A stretch of DNA of 64,000 bases, taken from the NCBI GenBank assembly GCA_031363915.1, contig JANLVI010000019.1, positions 61,281-125,280 of the forward strand, given 5' to 3'. This DNA comes from JANLVI01 sp031363915. Lineage in GTDB: Bacteria; Vulcanimicrobiota; Vulcanimicrobiia; Vulcanimicrobiales; Vulcanimicrobiaceae. The position numbers and the translations under genes were made by a program. Below, one piece after another: positions 1-8,636 of this stretch (positions are counted from its first letter, which is position 1; every line of letters starts with the position of its first letter). The notes beneath the pieces are model-generated. The model did no database searches, was not told where the DNA came from, and saw only the letters and a list, made by a program, of their open reading frames with translations.

Positions 1-480
1 CACGATGCGCCACGCGAAGGCTTTGTCCGGGTGACGCCGTGCGATGTGGACGAGCTCGTGACGCAGCGTCAGCGCGAGTTCGTCATCACCGAACGAATCG
101 ATGAAGCCGCGCGAGATGAAAATTTCCGTAGCGCCGTTCGCGGTAAAGCAAAACGACTGCGCGACATCGAGATACGCACACGATGGGACGGCGAGTCCGA
201 GCGCGCCCGATTCGCGCGCAAGAAGCGTGCGCAGCCGCTCCGGCGGCGGGACGGCGAAGCCTGCGAGCTGATCGAGCCGTTCGCGGGCGCGGGCGTCTGA
301 GACGACGACGAGCGCAACGGAGACGAGTCCGTAGGCAAGGAGAATCTGCGGCATGTACTCGTGCGTGAAGAGCAGCGAGTGGTAGAGCGGATCGATCCCG
401 GAGAGCCAGCAGTAGCGACCGGCAAAATCGCCGAGCGGAATGAAAAAAATCAGCGGCCAGACGTACCGGATGAACCGCAT
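1..480 (-). CDS. M56/BlaR1-type membrane metallopeptidase, cut by window edge
   Basis: Reading from the ATG at 480 the frame stays open to the window edge (160 codons), so the C-terminus is missing. Two hydrophobic segments (about residues 5-20 and 43-60) are followed by a soluble domain with an HELVH zinc-protease motif near residue 140 (HExxH). This is the layout of M56 peptidases, which in BlaR1/MecR1-type systems cleave a cognate BlaI repressor. The gene starts 3 bases after the stop of a BlaI-type gene, which supports that pairing. The left edge hides any sensor domain. Family call is firm; the signal sensed is inferred from the copper-like neighbours. Confidence 0.85.
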   Translation of the reverse strand, partial: MRFIRYVWPLIFFIPLGDFAGRYCWLSGIDPLYHSLLFTHEYMPQILLAYGLVSVALVVVSDARARERLDQLAGFAVPPPERLRTLLARESGALGLAVPSCAYLDVAQSFCFTANGATEIFISRGFIDSFGDDELALTLRHELVHIARRHPDKAFAWRIV

Positions 481-483
481 CGG

Positions 484-879
484 TTAGCGGTCCCCCGCCG
501 TTTCCTTCCGTCGCGCGATTGCCTCATCGAGCGCGTCGAGGTTATCGCCCTGCGCGACGAGTTCGACGAAGCCGTGGATCGCCGCCGAGCCGTGCGACTG
601 CATGAGATCGCCAAGAACGCTCGAGACGGTTTTCGCAACCCACTCTTCGCGGGTGAAGACCGCGCGGTAAACGACGGACTTGTGTTCGCTACCGACTTTG
701 TGCACGAGACCTTTCTGCACCAGCCGCGAGAGTTCGGTAAAGATCGTGGTATAGGCGACGGGCTCGTCGGCTGCGATCGTTCGATGGAGGTCCACCGGCG
801 TCTGCGAGCCGTTCGTCCACAAACGGTCCATGATAGCAAGTTGCCGAGGTCCGAGCGAAATCGATACGTCGCGTTTCAT
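484..879 (-). CDS. BlaI/MecI/CopY-type transcriptional repressor
   Basis: 131 residues, the usual length. Residues 5-80 form the winged helix of the family (LGPRQLAIMDRLW opening, AYTTIFTELSRLVQKGL recognition region), then a helical dimerisation tail. BlaI/CopY proteins repress beta-lactamase or copper genes and are released by M56 proteolysis or metal. Its ATG overlaps the stop of the upstream cytochrome c gene (ATGA) and it is followed by the M56 gene, so this is an autoregulated operon. Neighbouring Met-rich and haem proteins make a copper or redox role likelier than antibiotic resistance (inference). Confidence 0.88.
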   Translation of the reverse strand: MKRDVSISLGPRQLAIMDRLWTNGSQTPVDLHRTIAADEPVAYTTIFTELSRLVQKGLVHKVGSEHKSVVYRAVFTREEWVAKTVSSVLGDLMQSHGSAAIHGFVELVAQGDNLDALDEAIARRKETAGDR

Positions 880-1454
880 TTGGGCTCCATCTGCATGCCC
901 GGGACATGTTCGTCACGCGCGTGCGTGCCCGGCGCTGCGGAGCTTGGCAGCTTCTTCCACGCAACATCGACGGGCTTAGGGAGTTTGTCGAGGTGCTTGA
1001 GAAGCATCGTCACTTGCCACACTTCAGCGGCTGTCAACGACTTGCCAAAGGCGGGCATCGCCGTAAAACGGATGCCATGCTGGATCTTCCAGGCCGTGGC
1101 GCCTTCGGGGTCGTCCTCGGCACCGTCGGTTGCAAATTGCGGCGACGGCACGTAAAAGCCGAGCGCAGCGTTGGAAGCTTTTCCGTCAGAGGCGCCGTGG
1201 CACATCGCGCAGTTCTGCTGGTACACGTGCAGTCCCGCGCGCAAGTTGGTTTCGCTCAGCGCCAGCGGGTTTTTCGTGTCGCCCATCTCGCGTTCGGAGA
1301 CGCGATGCACGGCCATCATCGCGATATGCGCCTCGATCGAGGACGGTGCCATATCCGCGCGCATCGGCATGTACCCCATGTTCGCCGTCAAACCGACCAG
1401 CGCGACGAGCAGCAGCACGAAGAGTCCGACACCGACGGCGATACCGCGCAGCAC
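876..1454 (-). CDS. Membrane-anchored c-type cytochrome
   Basis: 192 residues from a GTG that directly follows the stop of the upstream gene. One N-terminal membrane segment (residues 4-25) anchors a periplasmic domain with a CAMCH haem-binding motif (Cys82, Cys85, His86) and a likely axial Met in TAMP (Met133). The class resembles cytochrome c class I/cbb3-type domains, here a single haem. The tail ends HVPGMQMEPK, Met- and His-bearing like the next protein. It overlaps the repressor gene by 4 bases. Probably an electron carrier or part of periplasmic copper handling; the partner is not identifiable. Confidence 0.85.
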   Translation of the reverse strand: MLRGIAVGVGLFVLLLVALVGLTANMGYMPMRADMAPSSIEAHIAMMAVHRVSEREMGDTKNPLALSETNLRAGLHVYQQNCAMCHGASDGKASNAALGFYVPSPQFATDGAEDDPEGATAWKIQHGIRFTAMPAFGKSLTAAEVWQVTMLLKHLDKLPKPVDVAWKKLPSSAAPGTHARDEHVPGMQMEPK

Positions 1455-2927
1455 TTAGTGTCCGCCCATCGACATCCCGGCCATCGAGGTATGCGCCATA
1501 TCCGGCGGGCGCACGCGCAGGAACACCGCAAATCCAATCGGCGTCTTGGAGCCGTAGATGGGAGCAAGACGCGCGCTCTTCGAGTCGATCGTCACCTGCG
1601 CGCCAAGACCGATGTTGACCGCAGCACGATTGCGGCTCAAATCGTGCACGCCGCCAAGCGAGTACGCGCCCACCTGATACACCGTCTCGGGATCCACGAG
1701 CGGAACGACCAGGTCGCGTGCGGTCCGCGTTCCGAGTTCGACGCGGGCGAAGAGCGTACTGCGGCCGCTCTGGTAATCGGTCTCGGCAAGATACGAACTC
1801 GTTCGACTTCCGCCGCTCTCAACATTTTGACCGAACACGAAACCGTTATACCAATTCCGATCGGTGCCAAGCGCCCGATTCAGCAGCAGCGAAGCGGTGA
1901 TCCGATGCTGGTTACTCTGCGGCGCCAACACCTCAGGGCTCTTGATGAAGCCGTACGAAATTTGGAGTGCCGAATCATCGCTCGGGTTCCACGACACCCG
2001 TCCGCTGTACGAATCCAAGTGAATCGGATCGAAGTTTGTCCGAATTTCATTGGGCTCGCGGCCCGTAAACGTGCTGGCTTCGAGCTTGAAATGAGCGCTC
2101 GGCGCAAACCCGAGCGTGGCGACGCCGAACTGAATGTGCGTTGCATCCATCCAGTGATGTCCGATCGTCGATTCTGGCATATCGTAGGCGATGCGGCGAT
2201 GCATATAGACCGGCGGTCCGAGCGCGGGCTCTCCCGGATAGCCGACGTAGGCATAGGCTGATGCCGTCTTGCCGATTTTTATCGAATAGTCGAGTGCGAG
2301 TTCGGAAAAAAGATCGTGCGGGTGTTGATGATCGTGGAGCGCGACGCCGTGCGCTGTCTCTCCCGTTTGGAAGAGCAGCGGATAACCGGTCTGGTTCTCC
2401 GTCAACGCATCGGCGCTGACCATCGCGCGATATCCGATCTGCGCGGTCGTTCCGAGGGCGTGAGTCCCCATAACCATGAGCCAATTCGGCGCGTCGGCGC
2501 GGCGGTCGCCGCGCAGCGAACCAGTCGAGACGAAGCGCGGGAAGATTGCTCCGTGTTCCATCATCATATCGTTGCCGTGCATCTGCGTCCAGCCGAACAT
2601 CTGGGTCGAGCGCGGGACCCATGACGTCCCCGACCCTTCTTGACTCATCGGATCGAGAAGATCGGTCGTCGAGGCCATCTCGGCGGATGAGCCCACCACC
2701 ATGGCATGCCCGGCGGGAGCCGACGTGCGAGGAGCGGGCGCTGCGGGCATCTCCATCCCCGGCATGGACGCGGCGGTCGGACTGGGTGCAGGCGAGGGGC
2801 TCGGCGAGGGTTTCATCAGTTTCATCTGCGCCGGGGTCATGCCGGGCATACTCTGGGCATTGGCCGGCGCGAACGCGCCAAGCGTGAAAACGAGGGCAAC
2901 AACGAGAACGGTAAACGGCCGGTTCAT
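1455..2927 (-). CDS. Secreted Met/Pro-rich probable outer-membrane protein
   Basis: 490 residues with a clear signal peptide (1-24, cleavage near ANAQS). Residues 25-85 are rich in Met, Pro and Ser (MPGMT, MPGMEMP), and the C-terminus is MAGMSMGGH. Such Met motifs often bind Cu(I). The middle has alternating polar/hydrophobic strands and aromatic residues like a beta-barrel, without a recognised family signature. First gene of the operon with cytochrome c, BlaI-type repressor and M56 peptidase, starting at an ATG behind AAGGAA. Function unknown; copper handling at the outer membrane is an inference. Confidence 0.65.
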   Translation of the reverse strand: MNRPFTVLVVALVFTLGAFAPANAQSMPGMTPAQMKLMKPSPSPSPAPSPTAASMPGMEMPAAPAPRTSAPAGHAMVVGSSAEMASTTDLLDPMSQEGSGTSWVPRSTQMFGWTQMHGNDMMMEHGAIFPRFVSTGSLRGDRRADAPNWLMVMGTHALGTTAQIGYRAMVSADALTENQTGYPLLFQTGETAHGVALHDHQHPHDLFSELALDYSIKIGKTASAYAYVGYPGEPALGPPVYMHRRIAYDMPESTIGHHWMDATHIQFGVATLGFAPSAHFKLEASTFTGREPNEIRTNFDPIHLDSYSGRVSWNPSDDSALQISYGFIKSPEVLAPQSNQHRITASLLLNRALGTDRNWYNGFVFGQNVESGGSRTSSYLAETDYQSGRSTLFARVELGTRTARDLVVPLVDPETVYQVGAYSLGGVHDLSRNRAAVNIGLGAQVTIDSKSARLAPIYGSKTPIGFAVFLRVRPPDMAHTSMAGMSMGGH

Positions 2928-3042
2928 GGTTCCTTACTTGATGCGCGACAAAGGGTAGTAGATTTATATTTTACCCGCCGTAGTATATCCTGTGGAGACG
3001 CCTCAGACTTCTGTCCCGATCCGTAGCGACGCAGACCGAGTG
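2928..3042 (-). promoter_or_regulatory. Probable promoter/operator of the BlaI-controlled operon
   Basis: This AT-rich 115-bp gap separates the end of the nuo genes from the Met-rich gene. The hexamer GTAGTA occurs at 2955-2960 and again at 2980-2985, spaced 25 bp, flanking an AT-rich stretch that could hold a minus-strand -10 box. TACTA/TAGTA-like half sites are plausible for BlaI-family repressors. Not tested; the repeats are direct rather than inverted on this reading. Confidence 0.35.
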
Positions 3043-4449
3043 CTATCGTGGGGCGATAAGCGCAGGGATGAGGCCGAGCGCGACGTTCGCGGCCGCCGCA
3101 ATCGCCAACGCCGGCCCAACGTAGCGGACGAGAACGACGTTCGGCGCTACCGGTGCTCGCGCAAATCCCCAGATGCGCGTGATGGGGCGAACGTAGTACC
3201 CGAGCGCGAGCACCGTATTGGCTGCCAGCGCGACGCCGAGCCACACCTGGTCCGACGCAAACGTCGCGCGGAGCAACGCGATTTTGGCAGCGAAGCCGAC
3301 GAAAGGCGGGAAACCGGCAAGCGAAAGCAGCGCGAACGTTAGGGCGATTCCGAGCGCGGGTGCGGCCGCACCCAGGCCGTCGAGCCCCTCGATGGTCGTA
3401 ATACCATAGCGCCGCTCGAGTGCAACGAGCACGAAGAATGCGGCTCCGTTCATCGCCGCGTAGGCTGCCGCGTAGAAAACGAAATCTCCGAAAGCTTCGC
3501 CCGTCCGTCCTTCGACGGCAATCGCCGCCGCCATAAAGCCGGCCTGCGCGATGCCCGAATACGCCAGCAGGCGCTTGAGATTCGTTTGGCCGTACGCCGC
3601 GAGGTTGCCCCACGTCATGGAAGCCACCGCTATAACGCCGAGCGACACGACGGCGAGCGTCGACGCCGCATGAAATGCGGCAAGAAAGACGCGTGCAAGA
3701 ATTGTGAGTGAGGCAATCTTCGGGACGATTGAAAGCCAAAGCGTGACGCTCGTACGCGCGCCTTCGTACACATCGGGAGCCCATTCCGCGAACGGTACGA
3801 GCGCCGCTTCATAGGCAAGACCGGCATAGGCGAGCACTCCGGCAAAGAACAGCGCACCAGGCGCTGCCGTCGACAAACCGCTCGAGAGCGATTCGAGGCC
3901 GAACGAACGGCCGAGCCCGAAAATCAAACCAAACCCGTAGACCATCGCCGCGCCCGATAGTGCGGCAAAGGTGAAGAACTTTGTTGCAGCTTCTGCGGAA
4001 CGGTGGGACTGCGGCGTCAGGCCGAGCATTCCAACGATCGCTGCCGAGAGCATCGTAACGGCGACCGCAATCAACGCCAGATTTTGCGCCTCGACCGCGA
4101 TGATTCCGGCGAGCGTCCCGAACACGACCAAGAGTGGAGCCTCGATCGCTCGATCCTCTCCGGCGAGATCTTCGCGCATCGCAAAGAGTGCGAGACCACC
4201 GAGCGTAATGATCGCGGCCTTGAGCTCGAGCCCGAAACGATCGAGCACGTATGTTCCTCCGAAGACACTCGGCGTCGGCGCGTGCGCGTCGAAGACGAGC
4301 GTTCCGAGCGCGATCGCGCTGCCGATGATGCCGACGACGTATGCGCGACCGGGCGACTTGCGAAACGTCGCGAGCACCGCGAGGATCATTGCGAGAACAC
4401 CGAGCCACATCTCCGGAACGACTCCGAGCAGGTCCGTCCCGCTCATCAT
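3043..4449 (-). CDS. nuoN: Complex I membrane subunit N-like (antiporter-type)
   Basis: 468 residues, start ATG overlapping the nuoM stop (ATGA). Many membrane helices and the PDVYEGA signature near residues 225-231 identify NuoN. Unusual: the helix-7 lysine expected before the PFH-W motif is Glu214 (sequence AYEAALVPFAEW), and the helix-5 glutamate region reads AVAVTMLSA without an acidic residue. Later lysines (about Lys244, and one in GFAAKIALL) remain. NuoN normally forms one proton channel of NADH:quinone oxidoreductase; losing the Glu/Lys pair suggests that this channel works differently or not at all. Last gene of the nuo cluster. Confidence 0.88.
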   Translation of the reverse strand: MMSGTDLLGVVPEMWLGVLAMILAVLATFRKSPGRAYVVGIIGSAIALGTLVFDAHAPTPSVFGGTYVLDRFGLELKAAIITLGGLALFAMREDLAGEDRAIEAPLLVVFGTLAGIIAVEAQNLALIAVAVTMLSAAIVGMLGLTPQSHRSAEAATKFFTFAALSGAAMVYGFGLIFGLGRSFGLESLSSGLSTAAPGALFFAGVLAYAGLAYEAALVPFAEWAPDVYEGARTSVTLWLSIVPKIASLTILARVFLAAFHAASTLAVVSLGVIAVASMTWGNLAAYGQTNLKRLLAYSGIAQAGFMAAAIAVEGRTGEAFGDFVFYAAAYAAMNGAAFFVLVALERRYGITTIEGLDGLGAAAPALGIALTFALLSLAGFPPFVGFAAKIALLRATFASDQVWLGVALAANTVLALGYYVRPITRIWGFARAPVAPNVVLVRYVGPALAIAAAANVALGLIPALIAPR

Positions 4450-5897
4450 CGCTGCGATACCAAATTCGTCGCCGTCGCGCGAATCGCCGAGAAGCCATCC
4501 ACGAGCAGTCGCGGCGCGAGCCCCAGCACCGCACTCGTGATGAGAAGCGCGACGAGTGACCACCGTAATCCCGCCGGAAACGGACCGGCCGGAAGCGATG
4601 ATTTCACGTTCGGCCCGAAGAGCAACATGACGATTGCGCGCGCAAAGACGCCGGTCGTTACGACGATTGCGAGCGCCACGAACACCGCCGCAATCGGCGA
4701 AATGGCAACGGTGGCTACGACGATCTGCACCTCGGCTGCGAAACCGCTCAACCCCGGGATGCCGACACTTCCAAGGGCGAGAATCGCGAACCACCAACCG
4801 AGCTGCGTGCCGTTTCGAAGTCGCCCTTGGAGTTGCGCGAGGTCGCGCGTGCCATAGCGCTCGCCGATGGCGCCGCTTACGGCGAACAGTGCTCCGGTGA
4901 GCACGCCGTGGCTGATCAGTTGCAACGCGGCTCCGGCGATGGCGATGTGCGCCGTTGCCGACTGAGGCCCGGCGGCGGCTGCGACGCCGACGGCGACGAG
5001 CACGTAGCCCATGTGATTGATACTCGAGTACGCGACGATGCGTTTGAGATCGCTTTGTCCGTAGGCTGCGATCGCGCCCCAGAGTGCGGAGATGATACCC
5101 CACGCGATAATCCAGCCCGATATCTGCGCGAGCGTCTGCCCCGTGAAGCCGAGCGCGATGCGAATGAGTCCGAAGCCGCCGAGTTTGAGCAGCAGCGAGG
5201 CGAGCACGATGCTTCCCTCGGTGGGCGCTTCCGTATGCGCGAGCGGAAGCCACGCATGCAGCGGCACCGCCGGAAGCTTTACAGCGAAGCCGAGTAACAG
5301 ACCAGCGACGATCCATCGGGCCACGATCCCTGTCGGCTCGTGAATCGCATTGAAGGCAAAGCCACCTGAGCCCGGACCGAGCGCGAGACCGACGAAACCG
5401 AGCAGCATGGCGAGGCTGCCGACGCGCGTATAGATGAAAAAAGTCAGCGCCGCTCGCGTCCGGTCCCCTTCGCCCCAACCGCCGATAATGAAGTACATGG
5501 GTACCAGCGCGACTTCGAAGCCGACGTAAAAGACGAGCAGATCGCGGGCGAGGAAGACCACGACGAGTCCAGCGAGCGTGGCTGCAAACAGCGCGTCGAG
5601 CACCTCGCTGCGCTCGCGCAGCGGAACCGCGGCAAGTGCGGCCGCAGTAACGCCGCCGGAGAGCGCCACGAGCGACCACCCGAGGACATCGGACCCGAGG
5701 CTCAGACGCGATTCAAGCGATGGTATCCAGGCGACATCGATCGACCAACTCGAACCGGCGGCGACGCCGGCGATGCCGATACAAGCGACGCCGATACCGA
5801 CGGCGATCGTAAGCCGGCGCGCCTGCAGCGGAGCAACGAATGGCGCGACGGCTGCAACGAGCACCGGCGCGAGGATCGCGAGGACGATGGCAATCAA
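4446..5897 (-). CDS. nuoM: Complex I membrane subunit M (antiporter-like)
   Basis: 483 residues, about 14 membrane helices. The proton-channel residues are in place: Glu128 in YVGFEVALVPMYF, Lys207 in GFAVKLPAVPLHAWLP and Lys238 in LLLKLGGFG. Length and motifs fit NuoM well. It overlaps nuoL upstream and nuoN downstream by 4 bases each, so the three antiporter-like subunits are translationally coupled. Proton pumping by this subunit looks intact, in contrast to the NuoN next to it. Confidence 0.95.
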   Translation of the reverse strand: MIAIVLAILAPVLVAAVAPFVAPLQARRLTIAVGIGVACIGIAGVAAGSSWSIDVAWIPSLESRLSLGSDVLGWSLVALSGGVTAAALAAVPLRERSEVLDALFAATLAGLVVVFLARDLLVFYVGFEVALVPMYFIIGGWGEGDRTRAALTFFIYTRVGSLAMLLGFVGLALGPGSGGFAFNAIHEPTGIVARWIVAGLLLGFAVKLPAVPLHAWLPLAHTEAPTEGSIVLASLLLKLGGFGLIRIALGFTGQTLAQISGWIIAWGIISALWGAIAAYGQSDLKRIVAYSSINHMGYVLVAVGVAAAAGPQSATAHIAIAGAALQLISHGVLTGALFAVSGAIGERYGTRDLAQLQGRLRNGTQLGWWFAILALGSVGIPGLSGFAAEVQIVVATVAISPIAAVFVALAIVVTTGVFARAIVMLLFGPNVKSSLPAGPFPAGLRWSLVALLITSAVLGLAPRLLVDGFSAIRATATNLVSQR

Positions 5898-7615
5898 ACG
5901 AGCGCCTTTACGACCAACACGATAACAACAGCCGCGAGGGCTGCCGCGACGAAAACTGCGCCGCTGAGGGCGAGGTAGCGCGACGCATCGCCGGCGACGA
6001 GCGAACCGGCGCGTTCGCCGCCCGCAACGATATCGTTGCCGGCGACGGTTGTTGCGCGGTCGATCGCACGATCGGCGATCTCCGTTCGGGCGCCTGCGAG
6101 CATGAGGTTCGCACCGAGCCTGTCGCTCCCGACTAGCAGCCCGCGGTCGATGACAGCGAGCGTGCTCGCGAACGCAAGCGTCAGTCGAGTGAAGCCACGA
6201 TCCCAGGCAGTAATGCCGTTCGGGAAGAGCGGTGGTCGACGAACGAGCTGCCCATCACGTAAGGCAATGCACGCACCGGCGCCCACCAGCGCCGCGATCG
6301 GAAGCGCGACCGACGCCACGTCAACCGTGCCGCGTCGGAAGACGAACGAGATACCGATGCCGGCTGCGCACATGAGCCAGACCGCAACGGAGGCGCCTGT
6401 GCCGATGCGGCGAGCTTCGAAAGGCCGCTGGGGCTCGGGCATCAGCAGAAGTGCGAAGCGCGCGACGTACCAGCCGCCGAGCGCAGCTAACGCGATGCCG
6501 ACCAGGGTCAGCACCGGCTGAAGGCGGCCCGCCGCCGTCCACGTGTCCGCGAGCGCCCACGACGAGACGAACGGCGGAATACCAACGAGCGCGATGCCAC
6601 CGTAAGCGATGGCGCCGACAAACGCCGTCACACGTCGCGACGATCGAGATGCGGTTGCGTAGCGGCTCGTTCCGGTGGCGATCCGTTGCATTCCGGCAGC
6701 GAAGAAGAGCACCGGCTTTGCGATCGCGTGCCCGGCGAGCACACCGAGTGCCAAGAGCGGCATGCCGACTGCAGCTGCGACGAAGCTTTGCGCGAGTTGT
6801 TCGATCGACGACCACGCCAGCGTCCGCTTCGCGTCGTCCGATGTCGCCGCAAAGACCGCCGCCGCGAGCGCCGTGATCGCCGCGTAGATGAGCAGTGAGA
6901 TTGCCACGCTTGGAACGCTCGAGAGAGGCACGAATCGCGCGACGAGATACGGTCCGGCAGCAACGAGCGTCGCGGAGTGGAGGAGCGCGCTAACGGGCGT
7001 CGGCGCGACCATCGCGCCGACGAGCCACGGCGATGCTCCGAGTTGCGCGGACTTAACGGCAGCCCCGACAACGAGGAATGAAGCACCGACTCCCGTCGAG
7101 CCACGCAAGAGCAGGACCGCACCGATCAGCACTGCGAGGTCGCCGATGCGCGTCGTCGTGAACGCACGGCGCGCGCTTCTCCCTGCCTCCACATCTCCGA
7201 TGGCATGACCGATGAGAACGAAAGATGCGACGCCCATGACTTCCCAGCAAACGTAAGCGAACAACACGGACGAGGCCGCCACGAATGCAAGCATCGCAGC
7301 GACGAAGAGCGCGTAGGTCGTGAAGAAACGCGGCGCATCCTCGTTCACCTCCGGGTCACCGAGCGCGTATACCGCTACGATTCCAGCAATAGCCGCGACG
7401 AGCGCTGCAGCATATCGGCTGACGGCGTCCCCGCGTTCGGCAAAAATGGCGTGGGCCGACGGGAGCCAGGCGTACGAGAACTGCGGAGGCTGCCGCCACG
7501 TCATGGCGATGGCCGCGCCAAGCGCGAAGAGGAGTGTGGGGACTGCGAACGTCTTGCGCAGACGCAACGCGGCGATCGCGACGGCCGCCGCTGCGACGAC
7601 GAGTGCGGCCCACAT
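5894..7615 (-). CDS. nuoL: Complex I membrane subunit L (antiporter-like)
   Basis: 573 residues from an ATG sharing one base with the nuoK stop (TGATG). The family block WLVGAMVAPTPVSALLHSAT is present (about 197-215), with Glu125 (YVCWEVMGV) and Lys188 (AAVKSAQLG) in channel positions. It is somewhat shorter than E. coli NuoL (613), and the stretch around residues 430-540, where the lateral helix lies in classical NuoL, is poorly conserved. The frame is open further upstream, but that part is antisense-like and overlaps nuoK, so it was excluded. Confidence 0.93.
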   Translation of the reverse strand: MWAALVVAAAAVAIAALRLRKTFAVPTLLFALGAAIAMTWRQPPQFSYAWLPSAHAIFAERGDAVSRYAAALVAAIAGIVAVYALGDPEVNEDAPRFFTTYALFVAAMLAFVAASSVLFAYVCWEVMGVASFVLIGHAIGDVEAGRSARRAFTTTRIGDLAVLIGAVLLLRGSTGVGASFLVVGAAVKSAQLGASPWLVGAMVAPTPVSALLHSATLVAAGPYLVARFVPLSSVPSVAISLLIYAAITALAAAVFAATSDDAKRTLAWSSIEQLAQSFVAAAVGMPLLALGVLAGHAIAKPVLFFAAGMQRIATGTSRYATASRSSRRVTAFVGAIAYGGIALVGIPPFVSSWALADTWTAAGRLQPVLTLVGIALAALGGWYVARFALLLMPEPQRPFEARRIGTGASVAVWLMCAAGIGISFVFRRGTVDVASVALPIAALVGAGACIALRDGQLVRRPPLFPNGITAWDRGFTRLTLAFASTLAVIDRGLLVGSDRLGANLMLAGARTEIADRAIDRATTVAGNDIVAGGERAGSLVAGDASRYLALSGAVFVAAALAAVVIVLVVKALV

Positions 7616-7923
7616 CAGCCGCGCAACTCTTTGAAGCGGTCGATGTTCTGCGTTGCGGCGCGACGATACAGCATCAGCGCGACACCAAGGCCGATCGCCT
7701 CTTCCACCGATGCGATGGTGAGCACGACGATGGCGAAAACGTGCGGATCGATGTTGTTTGGCGCAATATAGCGCCAGAACGCCATCACTTCGAGTGTCGC
7801 CGAGATGAGCATTACTTCCAACGCCATGATGATCATCACGAGTCCGCGCTGCGTCAACACGCCCCAGAGACCGATCGCGAAGAGTCCGCCCGCGACGATG
7901 AGATAGAGCTGCAGTGGGATCAT
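7615..7923 (-). CDS. nuoK: Complex I membrane subunit K
   Basis: 102 residues, three membrane helices, typical length. Both acidic residues that NuoK needs for proton transfer are conserved: Glu36 in ALEVML and Glu75 in ASVEEAIGLG. Start ATG overlaps the nuoJ stop (ATGA). Forms the central antiporter-like half channel with NuoJ and NuoA. Confidence 0.95.
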   Translation of the reverse strand: MIPLQLYLIVAGGLFAIGLWGVLTQRGLVMIIMALEVMLISATLEVMAFWRYIAPNNIDPHVFAIVVLTIASVEEAIGLGVALMLYRRAATQNIDRFKELRG

Positions 7924-8636
7924 GTATGCGCCTTACGGCCGACCATCGTTGCGACAATGACGGAGAGCAAGATCAAAAATCCGCAGCCTTCGAAGACGAG
8001 CATGTACTTCTCGAGGAGCGAGGTTCCGATAAGGAACGGTTGCAGGCGCGCGAGCGTGCCAACGTGCTGCGTCCACGGCGTTGCCACGACGACGATGGCG
8101 TTTGCCACGAAGAAGCCGAGTGCGAGCCAGCCGGCCCAGCGCATCTGCGAATTCGTCATCGCCATATCCATGCCGTCGATCATTGGCGCGATCTCTCCGA
8201 TTTTTCCGAGCATACCCGCGGCTTGCCGTTCGACTTCCGGTTCGACGTCATCGACGGCCACGTCGCGATTGTCCCCATGCCCATCACCCGAATGCTCTGC
8301 CATCGACATCTGCCCACGATCGCCGTGGGCCATCGTTGGAGAGTCTTTTGCCGGCATTGAGGATGCATCGTCGCCTGCCGTCATCATGAACCCGCCCGAA
8401 TCTTCCATAAGCATCAGCATGAACAGAATCATCCCGAGCATCGCGGGACCGAACATCATGATCGTCATGGTCGCGACGACGTCCGCGTGCAAAGTGAAGA
8501 GCAAGAATGCCGCGCCGAGCGCGCTACCCATCAGCCCGACGCCCGCTTTGAGCATGCTCATCGTACGAAGCATGAAATATGCTGCCCCAAGCGTGAGCGC
8601 TGACGCGCCCATGAAGAAGAGAATCGATGCGATCAT
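7920..8636 (-). CDS. nuoJ: Complex I subunit J with a long Met/His-rich insertion
   Basis: 238 residues against about 170-200 in common NuoJ. Helices 1-3 (to residue 77) and the last two (about 167-188, 211-232) match NuoJ, but residues 78-165 are a hydrophilic insertion rich in Met, His, Asp and Gly (MAHGDRGQMSMAEHSGDGHG, then MIDGMDMAM). The helix-3 motif that usually reads YVGA is FGPA, so the conserved tyrosine is missing. The insertion would face the periplasm or cytoplasm between helices 3 and 4. Metal binding is plausible given the copper-type genes downstream, but unproven. Confidence 0.88.
   Translation of the reverse strand: MIASILFFMGASALTLGAAYFMLRTMSMLKAGVGLMGSALGAAFLLFTLHADVVATMTIMMFGPAMLGMILFMLMLMEDSGGFMMTAGDDASSMPAKDSPTMAHGDRGQMSMAEHSGDGHGDNRDVAVDDVEPEVERQAAGMLGKIGEIAPMIDGMDMAMTNSQMRWAGWLALGFFVANAIVVVATPWTQHVGTLARLQPFLIGTSLLEKYMLVFEGCGFLILLSVIVATMVGRKAHT

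Noticed and set aside
906..2261. A 451-codon plus-strand frame opposite the Met-rich protein and cytochrome c
   Set aside because: It is His/Arg-rich antisense sequence with no family match; the minus-strand genes have signal peptides, haem motifs and overlaps that explain the region.
4450..5679. A long frame upstream of nuoN making an 878-residue nuoN fusion
   Set aside because: The extra part is an Arg-rich off-frame reading of nuoM; the ATGA junction gives the correct nuoN start.
7616..7957. N-terminal extension of nuoL across nuoK
   Set aside because: Arg/His-rich off-frame reading of nuoK; the ATG at 7615 gives the normal NuoL start.
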